Shown: piece after piece, positions 7,233 to 15,699 of the stretch | How positions within the stretch are numbered: position 1 is the first letter of the stretch | Layout: each line of letters begins with the position of its first letter | Source of the DNA: JBDIBA01 sp039812705 | Lineage (GTDB): Bacteria > Actinomycetota > Acidimicrobiia > Acidimicrobiales > JBBSGY01 | DNA: 48,697 nt | Assembly: GCA_039812705.1 (NCBI GenBank) | Contig: JBDIBA010000010.1 | Span: 1 to 48,697 of the forward strand | Direction of reading: 5' to 3' | The notes under the pieces: model-generated | Databases searched by the model: none | What the model saw: the letters and a program-made list of their open reading frames with translations, nothing else | What the model was told of the DNA's origin: nothing | Made by a program: the position numbers and the translations under genes

Positions 7233-9521
7233 TCACGCACGCTTAATCGGTGCCAAAGAAAGCAGCACGCGCTTTTCTCCGAAACCAGGAAAACGGATTA
7301 GCGCTTCGGAATCTGCACCCTCGTTGAGGATTTCAAGCACCACGCCCTCGCCCCACTTTCCATGCACGACATCGTCGCCAGCTTTTAGACCTAGCGCCGC
7401 TGCACCCTGAGACGACCTGCGATTGAACGACGAACGGTTTCGCTGCAGGGCCGATTCCACCAACCCCGACCTCAAACGATCGATTGCATTGCGATCTGCG
7501 CCGCCAAAACCACTGGCCGAAGATCTCCGCGAGCTGGAACGGCTGCCCGAAGCCATCTTTGTCAACGTCTCTGGAATCTCATCAAGAAAGCGACTGGGCG
7601 GGTTGTACTGGGTCTCGCCAAAGATGTTCCGCGACCACGCATTAGTCAGATACAAGCGTTCACGTGCACGGGTGAGGCCGACATATGCAAGGCGCCGCTC
7701 CTCTTCCAATTCTTCAGGCTCGCCCAATGAGCGCATGTGAGGAAAGATGCCGTCTTCCAAGCCAACGATGAAAACAGCAGGAAATTCAAGGCCTTTTGCC
7801 GTGTGAAGTGTCATCAATGTGACTTCACTGGCATCGGCATCGAGTTGATCGGAATCACTGACCAAGCTGACAGCTTCTAAAAATGCGTCAACGGATTCGA
7901 ACTCTTTTGCATTGCCTACAAGTTCGGCAATGTTTTCCAAACGTCCGGCAGCTTCGATGGAGCGATCGCTTTCAAGTTCAGCGCGCATGCCACTTCTGTC
8001 GAAGATGGTCTCGATCAGCACGCTTGGCGAAGGACGATCAAGCTGTTCGCCCTCAACCGAGGGATCAGGCCACAAGTCTTGAGCAAGTGCCATCAATGAC
8101 TTGATTCCGTTAGCGGCCTTGCCGGTCACACCCGCTTCGTCTGCGCGACGCAGCGCTTCATAGAAAAGAATCTGATTCTGCTGAGCAAACAGGTCGATCT
8201 TCGCAATGCTGGCATCGCCGACGCCACGCTTTGGAACATTGATGATTCTGCGCAACGAGACCTCATCGGCAGCGTTTACAAATGCGCGGACGTAAGCAAG
8301 TAGGTCTTTGATTTCTCTGCGGTCATAGAACCGCGTGCCACCAACAACGCGATACGGAACACCGGCGCGCGTCAGCTGCTCTTCAACAATTCGGCTTTGC
8401 GCGTTTGCTCGATAAAAGAGCGCCATTTCAGACCAGCGGAGCTGCTCGTGTTCGTGAAGGCGCACCATTTCGCTGACCACCCAACGGCCTTCGTCATGCT
8501 CATCTTCGGCCAGGTAACGACAGATCAGTTCTCCGCCGATCTGCTCAGTAAAAAGACTCTTAGGCTTGCGCGTGGTGTTGTTAGAGATCACTGCATTTGC
8601 AGCATCAAGAATTGTCTGGGTCGAGCGGTAATTTTGCTCCAAGACAATTGTGTGAGTGTCTTCGAAGGCCTTCTCGAACTCCAAAATGTTTGAGATATCG
8701 GCACCGCGAAACTTGTAAATCGATTGGTCACTGTCTCCCACAACACACACGTTGCGATGAACCTTGCCAAGCATGATGACAATGCGGTTCTGCGCAGCGT
8801 TGGTGTCCTGATACTCGTCGACCAAGATGTGCTGGAACTTCTGCTGATACCGCTCCAACACATCTGGACAACGAGTCAACAGCTCGACCGTTTGGAACAA
8901 GATGTCGTCAAAGTCCATTGCGTTGGCAAGACGCAGGCGGTGTTGATAGTCGCGATAGACGTCGGCAATCTTCTTCTCGTACGGCCCCTGCGCCCGAGCC
9001 GCGTAGGCCTCGGGGCCCACCAGGTCGTTCTTTGCAGCGCTGATCGTCGCGTGCACCGACCTCGGAGGAAACTTCTTGGGGTCTATGTTCATGTCCTTCA
9101 AGACATAGCCAGTCAAACGGACCGCGTCAGACTGGTCATAAATGGAGAACCCGTTCTTGTAACCAATTCGCTCGCCGTCGCGACGCAGCATTCGAACACA
9201 CGCAGAGTGAAACGTGCATACCCACATGTCTTGTGCAACCGGGCCAATCAACTCGCCCACCCGGTGCTTCATCTCCCCAGCAGCTTTGTTGGTGAAGGTG
9301 ATTGCAAGAACGGAAAACGGCGATTGGTGCAACTCGCGAATCAAGTACGCAATGCGATGCGTCAGCACTCTGGTCTTACCCGAACCCGCGCCAGCAACGA
9401 TCAACAAGGGGCCGTCAGAATGCACAACGGCTTCATGTTGCACGGGATTGAGTGTCGAAAGATCGAGTTGGGGCGCTGCGTTCGTCACGATACCGGGCAG
9501 GCTAGTTGTCACCAGAGTCAC
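7233..9521 (-). CDS. pcrA: ATP-dependent DNA helicase PcrA/UvrD
   Basis: A 762-residue superfamily 1A 3'-5' helicase acting in nucleotide-excision repair and clearance of replication or transcription conflicts. LNPVQHEAVVH is the Q-motif region. AGAGSGKTRVLTHR is Walker A, VDEYQDTN motif II and LEQNYRST motif IV. LHTAKGLEFPAVFIVGLEDG and YVGLTRARERL are motifs V and VI. The C-terminal 45 residues (VVHGKWGEGVVLEI...) match the Tudor-like tail typical of PcrA. The GTG start at 9521 has no clear ribosome site, so the start is approximate. It is divergent from the ABC transporter genes with a 46-bp gap. Confidence 0.96.
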   Translation of the reverse strand: MTLVTTSLPGIVTNAAPQLDLSTLNPVQHEAVVHSDGPLLIVAGAGSGKTRVLTHRIAYLIRELHQSPFSVLAITFTNKAAGEMKHRVGELIGPVAQDMWVCTFHSACVRMLRRDGERIGYKNGFSIYDQSDAVRLTGYVLKDMNIDPKKFPPRSVHATISAAKNDLVGPEAYAARAQGPYEKKIADVYRDYQHRLRLANAMDFDDILFQTVELLTRCPDVLERYQQKFQHILVDEYQDTNAAQNRIVIMLGKVHRNVCVVGDSDQSIYKFRGADISNILEFEKAFEDTHTIVLEQNYRSTQTILDAANAVISNNTTRKPKSLFTEQIGGELICRYLAEDEHDEGRWVVSEMVRLHEHEQLRWSEMALFYRANAQSRIVEEQLTRAGVPYRVVGGTRFYDRREIKDLLAYVRAFVNAADEVSLRRIINVPKRGVGDASIAKIDLFAQQNQILFYEALRRADEAGVTGKAANGIKSLMALAQDLWPDPSVEGEQLDRPSPSVLIETIFDRSGMRAELESDRSIEAAGRLENIAELVGNAKEFESVDAFLEAVSLVSDSDQLDADASEVTLMTLHTAKGLEFPAVFIVGLEDGIFPHMRSLGEPEELEEERRLAYVGLTRARERLYLTNAWSRNIFGETQYNPPSRFLDEIPETLTKMASGSRSSSRRSSASGFGGADRNAIDRLRSGLVESALQRNRSSFNRRSSQGAAALGLKAGDDVVHGKWGEGVVLEILNEGADSEALIRFPGFGEKRVLLSLAPIKRA

Positions 9522-9567
9522 TCGGAGGGGTAACCGATTACTTCACCAAAGCGATAAAAAGGAGCCC

Positions 9568-10374
9568 GTGAAAAACGAACCAGCCGTCGTCATCAACGAC
9601 CTGAGCTATTCGTTTGGCGACAAGACCGCCGTTGACAGAGTCAGCTTCACTGTTCAGCCGGGTGACATTTTTGGCCTACTTGGCCCAAATGGCGCAGGCA
9701 AGACAACAACTATTCGCAGCATCGTGACCATCCTCAAGCCGGACTCGGGCTCGGTGCGAGTGTTCGGGGAAGACTCGGCAAAGTCTTCTGTCAACGTTCG
9801 CAGGACAATCGGCTATGTCCCCCAGGCGTTGTCAGCAGACAGCGGCTTGACCGGATACGAGAACGTTTCACTTTTCGCGCGTCTTTTCGACATCCCGCGG
9901 AAAGAACGTGACCACCGCGTTCGTGAAGTCCTGTCGGCAATGGATCTCGACGAGGCCGCCGACCAGATGGTGACCACTTATTCCGGCGGAATGATCCGCC
10001 GGCTTGAACTGGCACAGGCGCTGATCAACACACCTCGGTTGCTAGTCCTTGATGAGCCGACCATCGGGCTTGACCCGATCGCAAGGGAGGCGTTGTGGAC
10101 CCACGTTCGCAAGCTTCGTGACAACCACGGAGTAACGGTGTTGCTAACAACGCACTACATGGAAGAGGCAGACCAGCTTTGCGACAACATTGCGCTGCTT
10201 CACAAGGGAAAGTTGCAAGCCATCGGAACATCGTCGGCGCTCAAGCAACAAGTCGGCGAAGGCGCTTCACTCGAAGACGTCTTTCGCCACTACGCCGGGT
10301 CGCAACTGACCGATGATGGAGGTGACGCCCGCAATGTCCGAAGCACCCGCAGAACAGCGCGTCGCCTTGGCTGA
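9568..10374 (+). CDS. ABC-2 type exporter, ATP-binding protein
   Basis: A 268-residue nucleotide-binding subunit of a DrrA-like exporter. GLLGPNGAGKTTTIRS is Walker A and IGYVPQ the Q-loop. YSGGMIRRLELAQAL is the ABC signature and LLVLDEPTIGLDP Walker B. The switch histidine is in LLTTHYMEEAD. The C-terminal part (SLEDVFRHYAG) is usual for the drug/polysaccharide exporter group. The frame is open upstream to 9214 but only antisense to pcrA. GTG at 9568 follows a clear AAAAGGAG and begins the conserved domain. The permease gene overlaps its end by 41 bp. The substrate cannot be told from sequence. Confidence 0.94.
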   Translation: MKNEPAVVINDLSYSFGDKTAVDRVSFTVQPGDIFGLLGPNGAGKTTTIRSIVTILKPDSGSVRVFGEDSAKSSVNVRRTIGYVPQALSADSGLTGYENVSLFARLFDIPRKERDHRVREVLSAMDLDEAADQMVTTYSGGMIRRLELAQALINTPRLLVLDEPTIGLDPIAREALWTHVRKLRDNHGVTVLLTTHYMEEADQLCDNIALLHKGKLQAIGTSSALKQQVGEGASLEDVFRHYAGSQLTDDGGDARNVRSTRRTARRLG

Positions 10375-11182
10375 CGAGTCGAACGACAAAACGAACACTT
10401 CGGTCCGTTCCCGAAACCCAATCGCTCTTTACCTCAGTCGAATTCTCGCACTTTGCGTGGTCGAGCTCCAACACATTCGCCACGACCGCACTGAGCTCTA
10501 CACGCGCCTCGTTCAGCCAACGCTTTGGCTAGTCCTTTTCGGCGGAACCTTTGCACAACTTCGCAACATCCCAACTGGCGATGTGCCGTACCTCGCGTAC
10601 ATCACACCAGGCGTAATCACGCAATCGGTGCTGTTCATTTCGATCTTTTACGGCATCACCCTCGTCTGGGAGCGCGACTCTGGTGTCCTCGCCAAACTCC
10701 TGGTCACCCCAACCCCACGCAGCGCAATCGTCGCGGGAAAGGCCTTTGCAGCCGGCGTCCGCTCAATCACTCAAGCAGTTGCGGTGCTAGTAATCGCTTT
10801 CATTCTTGGCGTGCGCTATAACGCAAACGTTATTGAATACCTGGCTGCGCTGCTGATTGTTGTACTAAGCGCGGTGTTGTTTGCCTGCGTTTCCATGTGC
10901 CTGGCAGGAATACTGCTCAAGAGAGACCGCTTGATGGGTATCGGACAAGCAATCAGCCTTCCACTGTTTTTCGCGTCCAACGCGCTGTACCCCATCACGC
11001 TTATGCCAACTTGGCTGCAATGGGTGTCGCGCTTCAATCCGCTGACATATCAAGTCAACGCGTTGCGCCACCTGCTACTCAACACTCCAGGAAACCTGGC
11101 TTTGGACTTCCTGGTTGTCGGCGCAACTGCACTGTTTGGAATTATCGCGGCCAGCGCGGCAATTGGCAGGCTGGCTCGCTAA
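10334..11182 (+). CDS. ABC-2 type exporter, permease
   Basis: A 282-residue membrane subunit, partner of the ATPase at 9568. After a polar cytoplasmic N-terminus there are about six transmembrane segments, beginning LVQPTLWLVLFGG and ending with FGIIAASAAIGRL. The conserved ABC-2 features VWERDSGVLAKLLVTPTPR and RFNPLTYQVNALR are present. Of several ATGs in frame (10313, 10316, 10334), the one at 10334 has GGAGGTGA at a suitable distance. The gene ends 19 bp from guaA, tail to tail, with no obvious terminator between. Confidence 0.92.
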   Translation: MSEAPAEQRVALADESNDKTNTSVRSRNPIALYLSRILALCVVELQHIRHDRTELYTRLVQPTLWLVLFGGTFAQLRNIPTGDVPYLAYITPGVITQSVLFISIFYGITLVWERDSGVLAKLLVTPTPRSAIVAGKAFAAGVRSITQAVAVLVIAFILGVRYNANVIEYLAALLIVVLSAVLFACVSMCLAGILLKRDRLMGIGQAISLPLFFASNALYPITLMPTWLQWVSRFNPLTYQVNALRHLLLNTPGNLALDFLVVGATALFGIIAASAAIGRLAR

Positions 11183-11201
11183 ACAGGGCGTGAAATAAAG
11201 G

Positions 11202-12764
11202 CTATTCCCACTCAATTGTGCCCGGCGGCTTGGACGTGATGTCCAGCGCGACTCGGTTGACTCCTGCAACTTCGTTAATGACGCGACTTGAGATTCGTTC
11301 AAGCACGTCATAAGGAAGTCGTACCCAGTCGGCGGTCATTGCATCTTCGCTGCTAACTGCACGAACGATGATCGGGTACGCATATGTGCGCTCGTCACCC
11401 ATCACGCCAACGCTCTTGATGGCCGGCAACACCGCAAAGCTCTGCCAAATCTCGCGATACAAGCCAGCGCGCTTGATCTCTTCGACAACAATCGCGTCTG
11501 CGGCCTGCAGAATCTGGACTCTTTCGCGCGTGACTGCACCGACAATTCGTACGGCCAGCCCCGGACCGGGGAACGGTTGACGCCAAACAATCTCGTCGGG
11601 CAAACCAAGCTCTGAACCAAGCGCGCGGACCTCGTCCTTAAACAAAGCGCGCAACGGCTCAATCAGCTCGAACTGCATGTCTTCGGGTAGTCCGCCAACG
11701 TTGTGGTGGCTCTTGATAGTTGAGGCCTTGTCGCTTCCACCGGACTCAATAACGTCCGGGTACAAAGTGCCCTGCACCAAAAATGGCGCCGACTGCATGA
11801 TCTCGGCCTGCTCTTCAAAGATGCGAATGAACAATTCGCCAATGATCTTGCGTTTTCTTTCCGGGTCGTCAACGCCGTCGAGCGCTTCGTAAAAACGATC
11901 AGCCGCTTTGACGTGGACCAGTTCGACATCGAACTCGTCGCGAAACGTGTGTTCAACCTGCATGCCTTCGTCTTTACGCATCAGACCGGTGTCAACAAAC
12001 ACACAAGTGAGCTGCTTGCCAACAGCCTTGTTCACCATTGCGGCTGCAACAGCAGAGTCGACACCGCCCGAAAGCGCACAAACAACACGGCTGCTGCCGA
12101 CCTTTTCGCGAATTGCAGCAACTTCAGTCTCGATGATTGATGACATTGTCCAGTTCGGCCTGGCACCACAACAATCAATTAGGAATCTGCGCAAGACATC
12201 TTGACCACGTTCGCTGTGCTGCACCTCGGGGTGGTACTGCACGCCATAGATGCGCCGTGCGTCACATTCAAGCGCCGCGACAGGGATTGCATCTGTCATG
12301 GCACTTGCAACAAAGCCATCGGGCAGGTCGGAAATGGAGTCAAAGTGACTCATCCACACCGTCTGTTCTTCGGGAAGGTTGCTGAACAACCCCGCGGACT
12401 GAACAACAGTCAGCGGAGTCCTGCCGTACTCACCCTTGCCCGTGTTGGCAACCTTGCCGCCGAGTTGCTGAGCAATAAGTTGAGCTCCGTAACAAATGCC
12501 AAAGATTGGAATGCCCAACTCGTATACCGCAGGGTCCAGCATTGGAGCATCTTCGATATGAACAGACGCCGGACCACCGCTGAGGATGATGCCCTTGGGG
12601 TTCTTGACTCTGATCTGTTCGGCCGTAAACGTGTGCGGAACAATTTCGGAATAGACACGCTCTTCGCGCACGCGCCTTGCAATCAACTGCGCGTACTGCG
12701 CACCAAAGTCAACAACCAAAATGGTGTCTGTTTCTTCGCTGATTCCGTGTTCAGCATCAACCAT
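11202..12764 (-). CDS. guaA: GMP synthase (glutamine-hydrolysing)
   Basis: A 520-residue two-domain enzyme converting XMP to GMP. The N-terminal class I glutamine amidotransferase has the nucleophile in GICYGAQLIAQQLGG, and His/Glu in YHPEVQHSE. The ATP-pyrophosphatase domain has CALSGGVDSAVAAAM. The C-terminal dimerisation domain ends in the family-typical PPGTIEWE. The ATG at 12764 has AGGAG upstream and overlaps the guaB3 stop by 8 bp, so the two purine genes form an operon. Confidence 0.97.
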   Translation of the reverse strand: MVDAEHGISEETDTILVVDFGAQYAQLIARRVREERVYSEIVPHTFTAEQIRVKNPKGIILSGGPASVHIEDAPMLDPAVYELGIPIFGICYGAQLIAQQLGGKVANTGKGEYGRTPLTVVQSAGLFSNLPEEQTVWMSHFDSISDLPDGFVASAMTDAIPVAALECDARRIYGVQYHPEVQHSERGQDVLRRFLIDCCGARPNWTMSSIIETEVAAIREKVGSSRVVCALSGGVDSAVAAAMVNKAVGKQLTCVFVDTGLMRKDEGMQVEHTFRDEFDVELVHVKAADRFYEALDGVDDPERKRKIIGELFIRIFEEQAEIMQSAPFLVQGTLYPDVIESGGSDKASTIKSHHNVGGLPEDMQFELIEPLRALFKDEVRALGSELGLPDEIVWRQPFPGPGLAVRIVGAVTRERVQILQAADAIVVEEIKRAGLYREIWQSFAVLPAIKSVGVMGDERTYAYPIIVRAVSSEDAMTADWVRLPYDVLERISSRVINEVAGVNRVALDITSKPPGTIEWE

Positions 12765-13881
12765 GTGTTGCTCCTGCTCCGTTGATTACGAGTTCTGCCT
12801 TCTGAAACTCTTTGACGCTTTGGTGACCACTCATAGCCATGGACATCTTGAGAGCACCGCAAAGGTTGGTCCTGCCATCAACTCCCGTTGCCGGCCCGAA
12901 CAAAATCTCTTGCAATGACCCGCGAGGTGCAATCGGAATGCGCGAACCTCTTGGCAGAGTCGGGTGAGCAACGGCATCACTCCAGTTGTAGCCACGGCCT
13001 GGAGCATTGTGCGCAGCTGCCAGCGGAGCGCCAACCATTACAGCGTCGGCTCCACAGACAATCGCCTTGGCAATGTCGGCACCTGTGTGCACACCGCTGT
13101 CCGCTATTACCTGCACGTACACGCCCGTCTCATCCAGATGGCGCATGCGCGCGCCGCGTGCATCGGCAATTGCCGTGGCTTGACCTGAACCCAAGCCCAG
13201 TACGCGACGAGTAACCGACGATTCACTTGACCCAACACCGACCAGCACTCCAACGGCGCCGGTGCGCATCAGGTGAAGTGCTGCCTTGTAAGACGCACAA
13301 CCACCGACAATCGTCGGGATCTCGAACTCGCGAATGAAACGCTTCAAGTTGAGCGGCTCGCTTGCCTTGGAAACGTGTTCTGCAGAGACAACGGTTCCCC
13401 GAATAACGAAAAGGTCGGGCTCGGCGCGGGCAATCTCTTTTGCAAACTGATTGACGCGTTGAGGGGCCAGGCTTCCGGCCGCAACCACGCCGGCCTCGCG
13501 AAGCTGATTAAGTCGCTCGACAATCAATTCGCCTTTGATTGGCTCCTTGTACAACTCGCGCAACTTTTCGTTCGCCCGCTCGTTGTCCATTTGAGCAAGC
13601 TCGTCAAGCATTGGCTCGGGCGCCTCGAAGCGAGTCCAGAGGCCCTCAAGGTTAAGAACGCCTACCCCGCCAAGTTTGCCGAACTCAATTGCCGTTGCGG
13701 GACTAGTAACCCCGTCGATCGGCGACGACAGCAGAGGGATGTCGAACTTGTAGGCATCGATCTCCCACGAGATGTCGACCTCGTCTACATGGCGGGTGCG
13801 ACGACTCGGAAGGATTGCGAGCTCGTCCAATCCGAACGTGGGACGCGCACCTTTTCCAATACCAATCTCGACTTCGCTCAA
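12757..13881 (-). CDS. guaB3: GuaB3-family IMP dehydrogenase-related protein
   Basis: A 374-residue (beta/alpha)8-barrel protein related to IMP dehydrogenase but without CBS domains. It opens with VEIGIGKGARPTFGLDELAI, and LLSSPIDGVTSPATAIE and GGCASYKAALHLMRTGAVGV follow. The loop that carries the catalytic cysteine in IMPDH (G-x-G-x-x-C-x-x-R) reads VGVGSSESSVTRR here, with serine in its place. True IMPDH activity is therefore doubtful. As I recall, mycobacterial GuaB3 also lacks this cysteine, so this may be normal for the clade. The start is TTG at 13881 with a strong GGAGG five bases upstream. It is co-transcribed with guaA. Confidence 0.9.
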   Translation of the reverse strand: MSEVEIGIGKGARPTFGLDELAILPSRRTRHVDEVDISWEIDAYKFDIPLLSSPIDGVTSPATAIEFGKLGGVGVLNLEGLWTRFEAPEPMLDELAQMDNERANEKLRELYKEPIKGELIVERLNQLREAGVVAAGSLAPQRVNQFAKEIARAEPDLFVIRGTVVSAEHVSKASEPLNLKRFIREFEIPTIVGGCASYKAALHLMRTGAVGVLVGVGSSESSVTRRVLGLGSGQATAIADARGARMRHLDETGVYVQVIADSGVHTGADIAKAIVCGADAVMVGAPLAAAHNAPGRGYNWSDAVAHPTLPRGSRIPIAPRGSLQEILFGPATGVDGRTNLCGALKMSMAMSGHQSVKEFQKAELVINGAGATHG

Positions 13882-13901
13882 AGGTGCCTCCGCTTAATCC
13901 A

Positions 13902-13937
13902 ACAAAGTCCCGACTCTACCGCGAGTCGGGACTTTGT
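13902..13937. terminator. 15-bp hairpin between the 13974 gene and guaB3
   Basis: ACAAAGTCCCGACTC (13902-13916) and its exact complement (13923-13937) enclose a 6-base loop. On the minus strand the 3' arm ends in CTTTGTTGG, a weak U-tract. It lies between the stop of the secreted-protein gene and the guaB3 TTG, so it probably ends the upstream transcript. An attenuator role for guaB3-guaA is possible. Confidence 0.6.
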
Positions 13938-13973
13938 GATCTGGAAGCAACCGATCAGAATCGTTGGCCTCGA

Positions 13974-14465
13974 TTAGCCCAAGGTGACGCTCACTTTGCA
14001 TTTTCCGTAATCGATCACCTTGCCGCGTGGAGTGTCCCTGATCTTGAAAACAAACTCAGCGGTGTGAGCCTTACTCGCGCTACGGAACACGTGGTACTGA
14101 CGATTTGGTGGCTTGATGTCCTTGCCGTCAATCACCAGCCAGTGGATTTCCATCCATGCCGCCCGCGAAGAGGCGCCAACCTTGATGGTTGTTTCCTTCG
14201 GCTTCGCCCAGACTGCACGAACCTGATACTTCTTGCCCGTCTTTGCTACTTGCTCGACGCTAAGAGCTCCGAACGGGGCTGGGGACGCATGGACACTGGT
14301 GATTTCGCACGCGTCTGAAGCGACAGGCTTAGGTCGGTCCCAAATGTCTGATGCACCGTGCGCAGTGGTGGCCGTGCCAACAATCGTTGCGACTAACACG
14401 ATTGGCAGCAGCAAACCCAGCGAACGCTTATAAGAACCAGTTACAGACTTCAACTTGGTAAACAC
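13974..14465 (-). CDS. Secreted protein of unknown function
   Basis: A 163-residue protein with a clear signal peptide: a basic start (TKLKSVTGSYKR), then a hydrophobic core (SLGLLLPIVLVATIVGTA) and a cleavage region near TTAHGASD. The mature part of about 125 residues is beta-rich by eye and has two cysteines (DACEI and YGKCKV), perhaps one disulfide. No known domain is recognised. The open frame extends to 14573, but GTG at 14465 places the signal peptide at the N-terminus. It lies alone between a hairpin and the small gene at 14533. Confidence 0.72.
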   Translation of the reverse strand: MFTKLKSVTGSYKRSLGLLLPIVLVATIVGTATTAHGASDIWDRPKPVASDACEITSVHASPAPFGALSVEQVAKTGKKYQVRAVWAKPKETTIKVGASSRAAWMEIHWLVIDGKDIKPPNRQYHVFRSASKAHTAEFVFKIRDTPRGKVIDYGKCKVSVTLG

Positions 14466-14532
14466 ATTTATCCCAACACAATTAAGACAATTCGGACGGC
14501 TGTTGCTTAGCACGAGAAAAAGCATCGCCACA

Positions 14533-14733
14533 TCACGCGTCGGGTGCAGAGTCACCAGAACCTGAAATTGCATTTGCGGCTTGTCGTTGGGCTTCGACCA
14601 ACGCTTCCAAGAGGTCGCGCAGCCCGGCGGTTTTCAAGTTTGAGATGACTCTGCCAGGCGGTGTTTCGCCGGTCTCCCACTCCATCCAGTACTCAAGGAG
14701 TTTTGACGGTTCTGCAGCTTCGCGCTCGGGCAT
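14533..14733 (-). CDS. Small conserved actinobacterial protein
   Basis: A 66-residue protein centred on LLEYWMEWETGETPPGRVI followed by SNLKTAGLRDLLEALVEAQ. I recall this W-x-E-W-E-x-G ... P-G-R-x-x-x-N-L-K-x-x-G-L pattern as a short conserved hypothetical protein of actinobacteria; its function is unknown to me. It should be soluble and mostly helical. The ATG at 14733 (after GGAA) is preferred to the one at 14754, because the conserved part begins soon after it. Confidence 0.7.
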   Translation of the reverse strand: MPEREAAEPSKLLEYWMEWETGETPPGRVISNLKTAGLRDLLEALVEAQRQAANAISGSGDSAPDA

Positions 14734-14798
14734 CGTTCCAATGTAACGCCGCACCGCGGTGTTTATTACGACTCCGTGGCGATTGGAATCTCAGTTAG

Positions 14799-14833
14799 AA
14801 GAATCATAATACGCGACGAGTACTATGATTCTT
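14799..14833. promoter_or_regulatory. Dyad AAGAATCATA-N15-TATGATTCTT
   Basis: A perfect 10-bp inverted repeat (14799-14808 and 14824-14833) lies 38 bases before the NlpC/P60 gene start. Its left arm is part of GAATCATAATACGC, a word repeated almost exactly (GAATCATGATACGC, 15560-15573) upstream of the next secreted cell-wall gene. This may be a shared operator or promoter. A TTGGAA at 14783 and TAATAC at 14807 could be -35 and -10. Confidence 0.45.
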
Positions 14834-14870
14834 GCGCCAAAACGACGCATCCTTTCCCAAAGGAGCGCAG

Positions 14871-15500
14871 ATGCATTGTTCATCTTTGTCCAGCCGTCGG
14901 CATCACCTGCTTACGAACAGGTCACGGCGATTCAAGTGCGTGTCAGCCGTAGTACTGACCTCGGCCCTACTCGGCTGCACGGTTGGCGTTGCCCAAGCTG
15001 CAACACCAACGCGAACTGGATCCCACGTAGTCGCCACTGCCATGCAATGGCGAGGCACCCCATACAAGTGGGGCGGAAACACTCCCGGCAGAGGCCTCGA
15101 CTGTTCCGGATTAGTCCAGCAGGCTTTCAAGCGAAACGGTCGGTCGCTTCCGAGAACCGCCAGTAAGCAAGCTCGTGTCGGCACCCGCGTACCGTCGTTG
15201 GCGAGCGCAAGGCCAGGTGACTTGGTCGCGTTTGGCTCACCCGCGTACCACATCGGCATCTACGTCGGCAACGGAAAGATGATTCACGCGCCAAGCACGG
15301 GTGACGTCGTGAAGGTCGCCAAGGTGTACCAAACCCCAACGACCATTCGACGAATCTTGCCCGCGGGTGGCTCGGTGGCCAAGCAAGCAACGTCCACGAA
15401 GACTTTGTCCGCCCACCAGAAGCACATCATCCACCTGAAGAACGAGGCCACGCGTCGCAAGTTGACAGCTAGCGAGCTTCGGACCCTCAGGGCGGGATGA
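14871..15500 (+). CDS. Secreted NlpC/P60 peptidoglycan endopeptidase
   Basis: A 209-residue exported protein that probably cleaves peptide stems in peptidoglycan. The signal peptide covers residues 1-45 (RRFKCVSAVVLTSALLG to AQA-A). The NlpC/P60 domain has WRGTPYKWGGNTPGRGLDCS, with the catalytic cysteine in DCSGLVQQAF. RPGDLVAFGSPAYHIGIYVG gives the histidine, and MIHAPSTG follows. A short basic C-terminal tail has no recognised domain. ATG at 14871 has AAAGGAG six bases upstream; earlier in-frame codons do not. It is followed by a second secreted cell-wall enzyme gene, frameshifted, at 15700. The pair presumably works in wall remodelling. Confidence 0.92.
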   Translation: MHCSSLSSRRHHLLTNRSRRFKCVSAVVLTSALLGCTVGVAQAATPTRTGSHVVATAMQWRGTPYKWGGNTPGRGLDCSGLVQQAFKRNGRSLPRTASKQARVGTRVPSLASARPGDLVAFGSPAYHIGIYVGNGKMIHAPSTGDVVKVAKVYQTPTTIRRILPAGGSVAKQATSTKTLSAHQKHIIHLKNEATRRKLTASELRTLRAG

Positions 15501-15504
15501 AACC

Positions 15505-15557
15505 AGAGGGGAAGTCGCCCGACTTCTTACAGTTCGGTGACTTCCTCTCCCCGTTTT
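15505..15557 (+). terminator. Imperfect hairpin after the NlpC/P60 gene
   Basis: GGAAGTC and GACTTCC pair, with an inner CCGA/TCGG and an outer AGA/TCT separated by small bulges. CCCCGTTTTG follows. It lies directly after the stop at 15500 and fits an intrinsic terminator with a short T-run. Confidence 0.5.
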
Positions 15558-15559
15558 GT

Positions 15560-15573
15560 GAATCATGATACGC
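15560..15573 (+). promoter_or_regulatory. Second copy of GAATCATRATACGC
   Basis: GAATCATGATACGC matches 13 of 14 bases of the word at 14801-14814. It lies 127 bases before the ATG at 15700. It contains the 8-base palindrome ATCATGAT. It is a candidate shared regulatory site for the two secreted wall enzymes. Confidence 0.4.
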
Positions 15574-15649
15574 CTCGTTATCTTGAGTGTGTAACCCGAG
15601 CTGAATCACCCACCGATTCCGACCGGGTAACCATTCCCCCAACAACCAA

Positions 15650-15678
15650 GTCAGGGCCTCGCATTGCGGGGCCCTGAC
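15650..15678 (+). promoter_or_regulatory. Strong leader hairpin before the 15700 gene
   Basis: GTCAGGGCC (15650-15658) and GGCCCTGAC (15670-15678) pair perfectly, extended by CGC/GCG after one mismatch. There is no U-run after it, and the gene start is 21 bases downstream. This suggests a leader structure affecting translation or mRNA stability rather than a terminator. Confidence 0.5.
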
Positions 15679-15699
15679 TGACCTAAGAACCGAGATTCG

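Noticed and set aside
8724..9533. Long open frames antisense to pcrA and to other genes (765-1547, 1967-2881, 12201-12785)
   Set aside because: They are mirror frames of well-identified genes in codon-biased DNA, with no recognisable domains or ribosome sites.
15581..15699. c-di-AMP (ydaO) riboswitch before the peptidase gene
   Set aside because: Gene context is right (wall hydrolase) and GAATC/GGGTAACC words occur, but the ordered conserved elements of ydaO are missing and the leader is mostly a simple hairpin.
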